The notes under the pieces: generated by a model | Databases searched by the model: none | Told to the model about the DNA's origin: nothing | What the model saw: the letters and a program-made list of their open reading frames with translations, nothing else | In this document: piece after piece, positions 1 through 6,808 of the stretch | Numbering within the stretch: position 1 is the first letter of the stretch | Layout of the letters: each line of letters begins with the position of its first letter | Made by a program: the position numbers and the translations under genes | Source of the DNA: Planctomycetaceae bacterium | GTDB taxonomy: Bacteria; Planctomycetota; Planctomycetia; Isosphaerales; Isosphaeraceae | NCBI GenBank assembly: GCA_019232645.1 | Contig: JAFANO010000722.1 | Coordinates: forward strand, 1-16,373 | Reading direction: 5' to 3' | DNA: 16,373 nucleotides

Positions 1-338
1 TGGCCAGCCACCTCGGGCTCTGGCTCGAACGGCCCACGATCGGCTCCGCCAAGTCGTGGCTCTGGGGCACGTACGACGAGCCCGGCCCGAATCGGGGGGA
101 TCGGAGCCCGCTGGTCGGCCGGGGCGAGGTCGTCGGGTCGGTCGTCCGGACGCGATCGAGGGTCAAGCCGGTGTTCGTCTCCCCGGGCCATCTCTGTGAC
201 ATCGAAGGGGCCGTCGCCGTCGTCCTGGCCACGTCGGTTAAATACCGCGTGCCCGTTCCGATCCAGATGGCCCACAACTTCGTCAACGAGATCCGTCGCG
301 CCGCCGTCGAGGGCCGGCCCCTGCCGCCGGGTGTGTGA
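1..338 (+). CDS. nfi: Endonuclease V, C-terminal part (5' truncated by window)
   Basis: This is the last 111 codons of a deoxyinosine 3'-endonuclease, a DNA-repair enzyme that nicks one nucleotide 3' of deaminated adenine. Reading begins in frame at base 3 and stops at TGA 336-338. The opening ASHLGLWLERPTIGSAK closely follows the E. coli Nfi segment ASHFGLLVDVPTIGVAKK, including the conserved Lys. PVFVSPGHLCDIEGAV follows the family's PLFIATGH region. The late AHNFVNEIRR carries a His that fits the C-terminal metal-site His of the Thermotoga enzyme. The N-terminal catalytic Asp/Glu residues lie outside the window, so completeness cannot be judged. Identification is by remembered family sequence. 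Confidence 0.9.
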   Translation, partial: ASHLGLWLERPTIGSAKSWLWGTYDEPGPNRGDRSPLVGRGEVVGSVVRTRSRVKPVFVSPGHLCDIEGAVAVVLATSVKYRVPVPIQMAHNFVNEIRRAAVEGRPLPPGV

Positions 339-359
339 CGCGGTTTGATTGTTGAGGCC

Positions 360-632
360 TTACCCAGCTTTCCTCCTCTTCGTCGTATTGGACGTACGGG
401 AGGCACTCACCGGGCGGGCCTTCAAGTGCTTGGTCAACCGCTCGTCCTCGCAGAGGTCGGCCGCGCGCAGCGGGCGGATCGTCTCGGCTGGGGTCGGGTC
501 CCAGAAGGTCTCGGTCCTCTTCCCTCGGCGGGGGAACTGCTCGATCAGCGACGCCACCCGTCCCGAGCCGGTCGGCCACCCGGCACGACCGGAGCGCGGG
601 TCATCCCTGCGGACTTCGTTGTGGGTCAGGGA
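360..632 (-). pseudogene. Transposase C-terminal remnant (ISKra4-like)
   Basis: On the minus strand about 90 residues are open down to TAA at 362-360. The stretch AGWPTGSGRVASLIEQF, then RRGKRTETFW, then ETIRPLRAADLCEDERL and HLKARP, resembles the end of ISKra4-type transposases, which I remember as a 'GLPvtSalVESLiKq.N.RVKGTEKFW' and 'AEAILQlRAAlLceDdRL' pattern. No upstream DDE domain and no convincing start are visible. Upstream the frame runs antisense into the next gene and loses resemblance. I read this as a decayed fragment. The rest of the endV-to-SDR gap (633-731) shows nothing recognisable. Family assignment is from memory and moderately sure; it could also be another DDE family. 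Confidence 0.5.
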
Positions 633-731
633 AACAATCGTTGGGCGAGTCACCTCAGACAAGATACCAAGCCCCACGAGCCATACGAAGTGCGTCTTGC
701 ACCCCAGCCCTGCGCGGGAGGATAGTTCCCG

Positions 732-759
732 TTGCTTGGTTCGGGAAAAACCGTAGGAT
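732..759 (+). promoter_or_regulatory. Putative sigma-70-like promoter for the SDR gene
   Basis: TTGCTT (732-737) and TAGGAT (754-759) are separated by 16 bp. Transcription would start near 766, giving a leader of about 50 nt before the ATG at 816. The spacer contains an A-run, which stands out in this GC-rich background. This is pattern matching only. Confidence 0.4.
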
Positions 760-815
760 GGCACAGGCCGGGCCTGGGAGGACGTCCGGGGGCGAGGCGA
801 AAGGAGTGGCCGACG

Positions 816-1799
816 ATGGGCAAGACGGTCCTGGTGACGGGCGCGGGGGGCTTCATCGGCAGTCACCTGGCGGAGCGCCTGGTCCGAGACGGCCATCGGG
901 TCCGTGCGCTGGTCCGATACAACGGCCGCGACGACCGCGGCCAGCTCGACCGGCTCGCGCCCGAGGTCCAGAGCGAGATCGAGGTCCATCGCGGCGATCT
1001 GAAGGATCCCGAGGCGGTCCGCAAGGCGGTCCAAGGCCGCGCCTGGGTCTTCCACCTGGGGGCGTTGATCGCGATCCCCTATTCGTATCAGAACCCGCTC
1101 GATGTGGTGCAGACCAACGTGCTCGGGACCGCGCACGTGCTCGACGCCTGCCGCTCCAGCGGTGGGCTGGAGCGGGTCGTGCTGACCTCGACGTCGGAGG
1201 TCTACGGCACGGCGCGGTTCGTCCCGATCGACGAGACGCACCCCCTTCGGGGCCAGTCCCCGTACGCGGCGACCAAGATCGGCGCCGACGCCTTGGGCGA
1301 GAGTTACCATCGCGCTTTCGGCCTGCCCGTGACGATCCTCCGCCCCTTCAACACCTTCGGGCCGAGGCAGTCGGCCCGCGCGATCATCCCGACGATTATC
1401 AGCCAGGCGCTGACCCGCCCGGTCGTCCGCCTCGGCAGTCTGGAGCCCCGGCGCGACCTGACATACGTCAAGGACACAGTCGCGGGCTTCGTCGCGATCG
1501 CGGGCTGCGACCGCGCGCTGGGCCGCGCCGTCAACATCGGCCAAGGCGAGGACATCTCGATCGGCGGGCTGGTCGAGCGGCTTGCGGATCGCCTCGGCCG
1601 GCCGATCCGCGTCGAGACCGACGCCGAACGGATCCGGCCCGCGGCCAGCGAGGTCGGCCGGCTCCTCGCGGGGACCGCCCTGGCGCGCGAGCTCTGGGGC
1701 TGGGCGCCGCAATACTCGCTCGACCAGGCGCTGGACGAGACCATCGCCTGGGTCCGCGACAACCTCCCGCTCTTCCGGGTCGACTCCTACGCGACCTGA
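816..1799 (+). CDS. NAD-dependent nucleotide-sugar dehydratase/epimerase (LegB-like SDR)
   Basis: This 327-residue extended short-chain dehydrogenase acts on a nucleotide sugar in the cytoplasm. The Rossmann glycine motif TGAGGFIG is at residues 8-15, TSTSEVYG at 124-131, and the catalytic YAATK (Tyr150, Lys154) follows. RPFNTFGPRQSARAIIPTII (176-195) is highly typical of the group annotated as NAD-dependent 4,6-dehydratase LegB. The SxE form of the active-site motif, instead of the TDE of RmlB-type dehydratases, is shared with UDP-glucuronate decarboxylases, so the exact reaction is open. The start at 816 is chosen because AAGGAG (801-806) sits 9 nt upstream; a longer in-frame start at 732 has no such site. 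The stop codon is the first three bases of the repeat starting at 1797. The gene stands alone, with no other surface-sugar genes beside it. Confidence 0.88.
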   Translation: MGKTVLVTGAGGFIGSHLAERLVRDGHRVRALVRYNGRDDRGQLDRLAPEVQSEIEVHRGDLKDPEAVRKAVQGRAWVFHLGALIAIPYSYQNPLDVVQTNVLGTAHVLDACRSSGGLERVVLTSTSEVYGTARFVPIDETHPLRGQSPYAATKIGADALGESYHRAFGLPVTILRPFNTFGPRQSARAIIPTIISQALTRPVVRLGSLEPRRDLTYVKDTVAGFVAIAGCDRALGRAVNIGQGEDISIGGLVERLADRLGRPIRVETDAERIRPAASEVGRLLAGTALARELWGWAPQYSLDQALDETIAWVRDNLPLFRVDSYAT

Positions 1800-1875
1800 T
1801 ACGCATTCCGGATCTTTTGTGCCCTTTGTCCGGATCTCACATTTGAGATTTCAAATTTCAAATCAGCAGATCGGT
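1797..1875 (+). repeat. Dispersed repeat, copy A (direct orientation)
   Basis: This roughly 79-bp element starts TGATACGCATTCC and continues through TTTGTGC, CCGGATCTCA, ATTTGAGATTTCA and TTTCAAATCAGCAGA. The reverse complement of 2251-2349 carries the same blocks in the same order, with small substitutions and a longer AT-rich run. The two copies are therefore homologous and inverted. Its first three bases are the stop codon of the upstream SDR gene. Its far end supplies, on the other strand, the TGA that closes the minus-strand frame above 1863. Confidence 0.8.
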
Positions 1876-2195
1876 GCACATAATTCCTGGGACCCGTATG
1901 AGAGCCGGGCGGGGATCGCGCGGTCCTCAGCCAACACCAGGCGGACGCCTCGAGATGACCGACCCGACTCGGGATCCCAATCGGCATCCGCCGCGATGAA
2001 GCGGCTGGTCGTCGGCTTGATCTCGCCGGGCAGGGACCAGCCGCCACCTCGGCAGATCGGACAGTTCATGGCGCGCTCGCCCCGTTCCACCGCCGAGGGC
2101 TCGGGCGCGCCTTGCGCGAGGGCCTGGACATTGAGGCACACGCCCCGACCAACCCCCACCCAGACCGCGGCATTGGCATTCAGCGATCGGCTCAT
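1863..2195 (-). pseudogene. Small or decayed ORF, weakly like the end of a formylglycine-generating-enzyme domain
   Basis: This minus-strand open frame of up to 110 residues lies between the two repeat copies. An internal ATG at 2069 begins MNCPICRGGGW. The part RGGGWSLPGEIKP, then TSRF, then SSRGVRLVLAED recalls the C-terminal 'RGGsW...R...GFRLV' pattern of FGE-sulfatase (SUMF1-like) domains. The usual upstream core (for example 'GNVWEW') is missing, so this would be a fragment at best. No good ribosome-binding site precedes either start, and the stop lies inside repeat copy A. It could equally be a chance frame in GC-rich DNA. Confidence 0.3.
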
Positions 2196-2224
2196 CGCAA
2201 CGCTCGCCTCGGGCCCGCCGTCTC

Positions 2225-2346
2225 ATACGCATTCCAGAGGGTTTGTGCGTTCGGTCTGCTGATTTGAAATCTGAAATCTGAATTTGAAATCTGAAATCTC
2301 AAATTTGAGATCCGGGCAGAGCGCACAAACCCTCTGGAATGCGTAT
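2225..2346. repeat. Long palindromic repeat, copy B (25-bp perfect terminal inverted repeats)
   Basis: Bases 2225-2249 are the exact reverse complement of 2322-2346. The match extends to 28 bp per arm (2222-2249 and 2322-2349) with one mismatch. The 72-bp centre is AT-rich. It contains tandem GAAATCT units (2265-2300) and a perfect 16-bp palindrome ATCTCAAATTTGAGAT (2296-2311). The right part is an inverted homologue of copy A. The structure could be a MITE-like or REP-like element, or work as a bidirectional terminator between the SDR gene and nrnA. No transposase accompanies it. Confidence 0.85.
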
Positions 2347-2470
2347 CAGTCCCTTCAATCCGTCCCTCGCGACCTTGGCTGATCCGGCGGATTCCTTCGG
2401 ACGGGGCCGGCGAAGAATGACACCCGACGCTCTCGCTCCGCGACCAGGGTCGCGTGACCGGCTCGCCGGG

Positions 2471-2564
2471 GCCGGGCCGCGGGTTTCGAGCGGGTTGCCC
2501 CCGTCCCTCGTCCCTCGCCCCTCGTCGCTCGCCGTGGCCGGGTCGCGGGTTTCGAGCGGGTTGC
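2471..2564. repeat. 28-bp imperfect direct repeat in GC-rich spacer
   Basis: The 28 bp at 2471-2498 recur at 2537-2564 with one C/T difference. The period is 66 bp, and CCTCG-rich low-complexity sequence lies between. The open frame across it encodes a compositionally biased peptide with no recognisable domain, so I do not call a gene. The second unit ends at the -35 of the putative nrnA promoter. Confidence 0.7.
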
Positions 2565-2590
2565 GGTCGGGGTCGGGGATGGACTAAGAT
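2561..2590 (+). promoter_or_regulatory. Putative promoter for nrnA
   Basis: TTGCGG (2561-2566) and TAAGAT (2585-2590) are separated by 18 bp. Transcription would start near 2597 with a leader of about 29 nt. GAGG at 2616-2619 is a suitable ribosome-binding site 6 nt before ATG 2626. The promoter call is by pattern only. Confidence 0.4.
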
Positions 2591-2625
2591 TTGTGAAGCG
2601 AATTTGAGACTCGCCGAGGCTCGAG

Positions 2626-3687
2626 ATGAGCATCGATTGGATCCCGCTGGCCGACCTGATCGCGATGCATGACCGCTTCCTGGTCACCACGCACGTACGG
2701 CCCGATGGCGACGCCCTGGGGTCGGAGGTCGGGATGGCGGGGCTCCTCCGGCAGAAGGGGAAAGACGCCCGCGTCGTCAACGTGAGCCGGACGCCGCCGC
2801 GGTACGACTTCCTCGACCCCTCCGGAACCCTGTTCGAGCATTTCGGGACGCAGGTCCACCCGGCCGAGCTGGCCGACCGTGAGGTGGCGGTGATCCTCGA
2901 CCTGTCGGCCTGGAGCCAGCTTGGCGACATGGCGGGCTTCATCCGCGACTTCCCCGGGCCCCGGGTGGTGATCGACCACCATGTCAGTCAGGACGACCTG
3001 GGCGCGATCTTCATGAAGGACACGGCCGCCGAGGCGACCGGTGCGCTCGTCGTCCGCGCGGTCCGGGCGCTGGGGGGCCAGTTCACGCACGAGGTGGCCA
3101 CCGGCCTCCTGACGGCGATCGCGATGGACACGGGCTGGTTCCGGCACGCGAACACCCGGCCCGAGACGCTCCGGACCGCCGCCGACCTGATCGAGTCGGG
3201 TGCGGCGATCGACCGGATCTATCGCCTCCTGTTCGAGCGGAACACGATCGGTCGGCTCCGGCTGATGGGCGAGACCCTGGCGGGCCTCCGGACCGCCGCC
3301 GACGGCCGGATCGCCTATGCCACCGTCACCCGCGATGACATCGCCAGGACCGGCGCCATCCCGCACGACACCGAGGACCTGGTCGACTTCACCGTGAGCC
3401 TCAACGGCGTCTCCGTCGGCCTGCTCTTCATGGAACAGGCGCGGGGGGGGATCAAGCTGAGCCTCCGGTCGCGCGACGGCCTGGACTGCGCCCGGCTGGC
3501 CGGCGGCTTCGGCGGCGGCGGTCATCGCGCGGCCGCCGGCGCGATCCTGCCCGAGCCCCTTGCCGAGAGCGTCGAGCGCGTCCTCGCCGCCGTCCACGAG
3601 GCCCTCGCCGCCGAGGCCCCCCCGGCCCTCCATCCGACCTCGACCCCGCACCCGGGGCGATCGACGAGCGAGCTACCCGGTTTGTAA
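2626..3687 (+). CDS. nrnA: DHH/DHHA1 phosphoesterase, NrnA-type nanoRNase/pAp phosphatase
   Basis: This 353-residue cytoplasmic enzyme is of the family that degrades short oligoribonucleotides and dephosphorylates 3'-phosphoadenosine 5'-phosphate. The DHH domain shows motif I THVRPDGDALGS (residues 22-33), the motif II Asp in ILDLS (Asp92), the signature DHH at 117-119, and motif IV MDTGWFRHANT. The DHHA1 domain ends in GGFGGGGHRAAAG (about 293-305), the RNA-binding glycine loop. All metal-ligand positions expected for the family are present. The last 20 or so residues (from about 330) are a Pro/Ser/Thr-rich tail beyond the domain. Length is typical. The gene follows the repeat island and has its own likely promoter. 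The choice between pure nanoRNase and bifunctional activity cannot be made from sequence alone. Confidence 0.9.
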   Translation: MSIDWIPLADLIAMHDRFLVTTHVRPDGDALGSEVGMAGLLRQKGKDARVVNVSRTPPRYDFLDPSGTLFEHFGTQVHPAELADREVAVILDLSAWSQLGDMAGFIRDFPGPRVVIDHHVSQDDLGAIFMKDTAAEATGALVVRAVRALGGQFTHEVATGLLTAIAMDTGWFRHANTRPETLRTAADLIESGAAIDRIYRLLFERNTIGRLRLMGETLAGLRTAADGRIAYATVTRDDIARTGAIPHDTEDLVDFTVSLNGVSVGLLFMEQARGGIKLSLRSRDGLDCARLAGGFGGGGHRAAAGAILPEPLAESVERVLAAVHEALAAEAPPALHPTSTPHPGRSTSELPGL

Positions 3688-3817
3688 GCCGAGCTGGCGA
3701 ATCGGATTTGGTCATCGGACGTCGCGTACGCCCGGGGATCGGACCCGCCGGCCCGACGCCGACCCGTGCCGCCGAGATCCGAACGCCATTCCCGCCCTTG
3801 TCGAGAGAGTCCCGACG

Positions 3818-4342
3818 ATGAACCGCCGCGATCTTTACCGCTTCGGCACGATCGCCCTGGGCAGCGTCGCCGCCCTGGTGCTGGCAGTGCCGGGGGTCGC
3901 CTACCTGCTCGATCCGCTCCGGAGGAAATCGAAGCAAGGCGACTTCGCCCCGCTGGCCAGGCTCAGCGAGCTCCAGGTCGGTGTCCCCAAGGTGGTCTCG
4001 GTCATCGAGGAGCGCCAGGACGCCTGGGTCCGGTATCCCAAGGAGCCGGTCGGCTCGGTCTGGCTGATCCGCCAGCCTGAGAGGTCCAAGGCGCCGGTGA
4101 TCGCCTTCACGACGACCTGCCCCCACCTCGGCTGCGCCATCAACCTGTCCGCCGACGGCAAGAGTTTCTACTGCCCCTGCCACACCAGCAGATTCGACTT
4201 CAGCGGCAAGAGGTTGAACGACATCCCACCGCGGGCGATGGATTCGCTCGAGGTCAAGCTCTCGACCGACGGCGACCCCTGGATCCTCGTCAAGTATCAG
4301 CGCTTCCGGTCCCAGACCGAGGAGAAGGTCCCCCTTGCTTAA
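3818..4342 (+). CDS. Rieske [2Fe-2S] protein of a cytochrome b-type quinol-oxidising complex
   Basis: This 174-residue protein has a twin-arginine-like start (MNRRDLYRF) and one hydrophobic helix (about 10-32), consistent with Tat export of a folded domain that stays anchored. The cluster-binding boxes are complete: CPHLGC (Cys101, His103, Cys106) and CPCH (Cys119, Cys121, His122). The ligands are Cys101, His103, Cys119 and His122, and Cys106-Cys121 provide the stabilising disulfide typical of bc-type Rieske proteins. The start at 3818 is preferred because it places the RR motif at the N-terminus; the frame extends further upstream but in biased sequence. The stop overlaps the start of the cytochrome b gene by 8 bp, so the two are translationally linked and surely work together. 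The 130-bp gap after nrnA has no clear promoter or terminator. Confidence 0.92.
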   Translation: MNRRDLYRFGTIALGSVAALVLAVPGVAYLLDPLRRKSKQGDFAPLARLSELQVGVPKVVSVIEERQDAWVRYPKEPVGSVWLIRQPERSKAPVIAFTTTCPHLGCAINLSADGKSFYCPCHTSRFDFSGKRLNDIPPRAMDSLEVKLSTDGDPWILVKYQRFRSQTEEKVPLA

Positions 4343-6149
4343 CCGACTGGCCGACTGGCTCGACATTCGGACTGGCTACCGGGCCCTGCTCCGCGAGGCG
4401 CTCGACGAGCCGATCCCCGGCGGCGCGCGCTGGAGATACGTCTTCGGCTCGGCGCTGAGCACGACGTTCCTGATCCAGCTCGTCACCGGGTTGCTGTTGA
4501 TGTTCTCCTACGCGCCCTCGGCCTCGACGGCGTGGGGGAGCGTCTATTACATCAGCGATCAGATGACGCTGGGCTGGTTCATCCGGGGCATCCACCACTA
4601 CGGCTCGCAGGCGATGGTCGTCCTGCTGGTGCTGCACCTGATCCAGGTTCTCTGGGCCGGGGCCTATCGTCGGCCGCGCGAGGTCAATTGGTGGTTCGGT
4701 ATGGCGCTGATGTTCCTGACCCTGGGCTTCAGCCTGACCGGCTACCTGCTCCCGTGGGACCAGAAGGGCTACTGGGCGACCAAGGTCGCCACCAACATCG
4801 TCGGCGGCACCCCGGTCCTCGGGCCCTCTCTCCAGAAGGTGATCGTCGGCGGTCCCGACTATGGCAACCAGACGCTCACCCGATTCTATGGCCTGCACGT
4901 CGGCGTCCTGCCGACCCTGTTCGTCCTCAGCCTGGCGGCGCATGTCGCGCTGTTCCGCCGGCACGGCCTGACGCCGCCCCGCCGCGCGGGGAATCGCGCC
5001 ACGGGCCATTTCTGGCCCGAGCAGCTCTTCATGGACACCGTCGCCAGCCTCGCCGTCCTCGGCGTGCTGCTGTTCCTCGTCCTGAGCGAGCACGGCGCCA
5101 ACCTCGACGCGCCCGCCGACCCCTCCAGCTCCGACTACCCGGCGCGCCCCGAGTGGTACTTCCTCTCGCTCTTCCAACTGCTCAAGGCCTTCCCGGGCAA
5201 GAACGAGGTCGTCGGCACCATCCTCATCCCGACGGCCATCACGGTCGTCCTGCTCCTGATCCCGCTCTTTGACCGGTTCCTGCCCGACACGCTGGCGCAC
5301 TTGCTGGCCCTCGGCTTCGTCGTCGCGCTGGTCGGGGGCGTGGGCTACCTGACGTATGAGGCGTGGCGGTCCGACGCCCACGACAAGTTCTTCCAGGCCG
5401 GCCGCGCCAAGGCCGACGAGGCCCGGCGGCGGGCCCTGCGACTGGCGGGCGACCCCGCCGTCGGCATCCCCCCCGACGGGGCGGCCTACGTCCTGCTCCG
5501 CGACCCGCTGACCCACGGCCGGGGCGTCCTCAACGCCAAGTGCCTCGGCTGCCATTACTTCGACGGCAAGGGCCGGGGCCGGCAGGTCGCCTCCGACCTC
5601 AAGGGCCACGGCTCGTACGCCTGGGTCCGCGGCCTGCTGGAAGACCCCAAGGCGCCCTCCTACTTCGGCAAGGTCCCGCAGTGCGACGGCATGGCCGAAT
5701 GGAAAAAGAACTCCAAGCTCTCGAAGAAGCAGCTCGACGACGTCGCCCGGTTCGTCGCCTCGTTCGCCGCGGTCCCGCCCGAGATGACCCCCGAGGAGTG
5801 GCTCAACAGCCCCGGCGTCGCCGACCACCCGGGGCAGGAGCCGTTCGTCAAGGACTGCGGCCGGTGCCATGTCGTCGACGGCCTGACCGAGGGCGGCTAT
5901 CGCGACGCGCCCAAGTTGTTCGCCTGGGGATCAAAGCAGTGGACCTCCCGGATGATCCACAAGCCGGGTTCCCCCGACCTCTACGGCTACCTGGAAAAGA
6001 AGGACCAGATGCCGGCATTCACCAGCGACCAGTTGACCGAGAACGATGTGACGACCCTGATCCGGTTCCTCAAGAACGATTACCTCGACGCGCCGAAGCC
6101 CCAGGAATCCCGCGTCCAGGCCCAGGTCGTCCGGGCCACCGGCCCATGA
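4335..6149 (+). CDS. Cytochrome b6/subunit IV fused to a dihaem cytochrome c domain
   Basis: This 604-residue membrane protein combines the quinol-oxidising core with its own electron acceptor. Residues 1-210 are a b6-like four-helix part. The haem ligands are His87/His101 (spacing 14) and His188/His203 (spacing 15, the b6-type value). Residues 225-341 are subunit IV-like, with three helices and the Qo-site PEWYF motif at 272-276. From about 385 there are two c-type haem sites, CLGCH (403-407) and CGRCH (508-512). QMPAF (Met559) is a likely distal ligand for the second, and Met453 is a possible one for the first. The membrane part has no cysteine, so the covalent haem ci of true b6f complexes cannot be attached. 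Translation starts at TTG 4335 inside the end of the Rieske gene, with GAGGAG upstream. The complex should pass electrons from menaquinol or another quinol to Rieske and then to the fused haems. Confidence 0.93.
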   Translation: MLNRLADWLDIRTGYRALLREALDEPIPGGARWRYVFGSALSTTFLIQLVTGLLLMFSYAPSASTAWGSVYYISDQMTLGWFIRGIHHYGSQAMVVLLVLHLIQVLWAGAYRRPREVNWWFGMALMFLTLGFSLTGYLLPWDQKGYWATKVATNIVGGTPVLGPSLQKVIVGGPDYGNQTLTRFYGLHVGVLPTLFVLSLAAHVALFRRHGLTPPRRAGNRATGHFWPEQLFMDTVASLAVLGVLLFLVLSEHGANLDAPADPSSSDYPARPEWYFLSLFQLLKAFPGKNEVVGTILIPTAITVVLLLIPLFDRFLPDTLAHLLALGFVVALVGGVGYLTYEAWRSDAHDKFFQAGRAKADEARRRALRLAGDPAVGIPPDGAAYVLLRDPLTHGRGVLNAKCLGCHYFDGKGRGRQVASDLKGHGSYAWVRGLLEDPKAPSYFGKVPQCDGMAEWKKNSKLSKKQLDDVARFVASFAAVPPEMTPEEWLNSPGVADHPGQEPFVKDCGRCHVVDGLTEGGYRDAPKLFAWGSKQWTSRMIHKPGSPDLYGYLEKKDQMPAFTSDQLTENDVTTLIRFLKNDYLDAPKPQESRVQAQVVRATGP

Positions 6150-6182
6150 CCACGCGCTCGACAGGAGGCGGAAGTCCGGCTG

Positions 6183-6203
6183 GGCGTCCTCGACCGGGAC
6201 GCC
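6183..6203. terminator. GC-rich hairpin after the cytochrome b gene
   Basis: GGCGTCC (6183-6189) pairs perfectly with GGACGCC (6197-6203) across a 7-nt loop, 33 nt past the stop. No T-tract follows, so it is only a weak terminator candidate. From here to about 6470 I see C-rich low-complexity sequence and a short 33-codon frame (6370-6471) but nothing I can call a gene. Confidence 0.3.
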
Positions 6204-6477
6204 TGGTGCGTCCCTCGCCATGTGTCGAGCGCCCTCAATCCCCCCCGCCCCCTCCGCCCCGAGCCCGGACCTTCGTCGACCCCACCCCCCTGCCCTTCGG
6301 CGGGATCGCGCCGTCTGGTTCTCAAAAAAATGGACAGAGCGATTCCCCGGCGGCCGGGTTACGGGGCGCATGACCACTCATGTGACTGATGCGACCCGGG
6401 ATCCGGAACCCTCGCTTCCCGAAATCCGGATATTCGAAGAAATGCCCGAAAAACGGCCGTTTTTGCGGTGATTTTTC

Positions 6478-6506
6478 TTGAGTACGCCGTGCGCGGCGGC
6501 TACGAT
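6478..6506 (+). promoter_or_regulatory. Sigma-70-like promoter upstream of the C26 gene
   Basis: TTGAGT (6478-6483) and TACGAT (6501-6506) are separated by exactly 17 bp, the best promoter match on the plus strand of this window. Transcription would begin near 6513, leaving a leader of nearly 300 nt before the ATG at 6809. Confidence 0.5.
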
Positions 6507-6562
6507 GAAATCGCGATTGCTGAAGGACACGACAAGATCTGACCACATTAATTTTTCACATG

Positions 6563-6641
6563 CGTCAATTCTGTTGACGTGCTACTGATGGGACTCCTCA
6601 CATCCTTGGGGGTTCCCCCTTGGTCCGTGCCAGGAGTCCCA
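6563..6641 (+). promoter_or_regulatory. Structured leader: two consecutive stem-loops
   Basis: CGTCAA/TTGACG (6563-6568 and 6574-6579) form a 5-nt-loop hairpin. Then TGGGACTCCT (6589-6598) pairs perfectly with AGGAGTCCCA (6632-6641), enclosing a second small hairpin GGGGG-TT-CCCCC (6608-6619). Both lie downstream of the putative promoter, within the transcribed leader of the C26 gene. They match no riboswitch I recognise. An RNA-structured regulator, protein-binding sites or chance are all possible. Confidence 0.4.
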
Positions 6642-6808
6642 GTTGTTGCGTACGCGGCGATCCGGCCCGGGCTCGTCGCGTGATGGCCTCCGCCCCGAGA
6701 GGAGGCGCCTGAACTCGCGCGATTCACGGAGGATCGTGGGGCGTCTCGGGCCCGGGGCGGTCGACGAACGGATTTCGCTGACGCCAACGCAAGGAAGGGA
6801 TGCCGACC

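Noticed and set aside
2339..2587. 82-codon plus-strand frame before nrnA
   Set aside because: It starts in the palindromic repeat and runs through a direct repeat with low-complexity translation.
4290..5870. Open minus-strand frame of over 500 codons opposite the cytochrome b gene
   Set aside because: It mirrors the codon structure of a clearly real plus-strand gene. The translation is biased and has no domain. This is a common artefact in GC-rich DNA.
6150..6373. Reading the C-rich stretch after the cytochrome b gene as coding
   Set aside because: The open frame is an out-of-frame continuation of the shadow of cytochrome b, with proline- and arginine-rich translation.
6449..6464. AAAAACGGCCGTTTTT palindrome as an intrinsic terminator
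   Set aside because: It is a loopless 16-bp palindrome, so an RNA hairpin would have only a few pairs. It lies 300 bp past the nearest stop. It might be a protein site, but nothing supports this.
6370..6471. 33-codon frame before the C26 gene
   Set aside because: It has no ribosome-binding site and no recognisable domain. It ends inside a palindrome and is too short to support.
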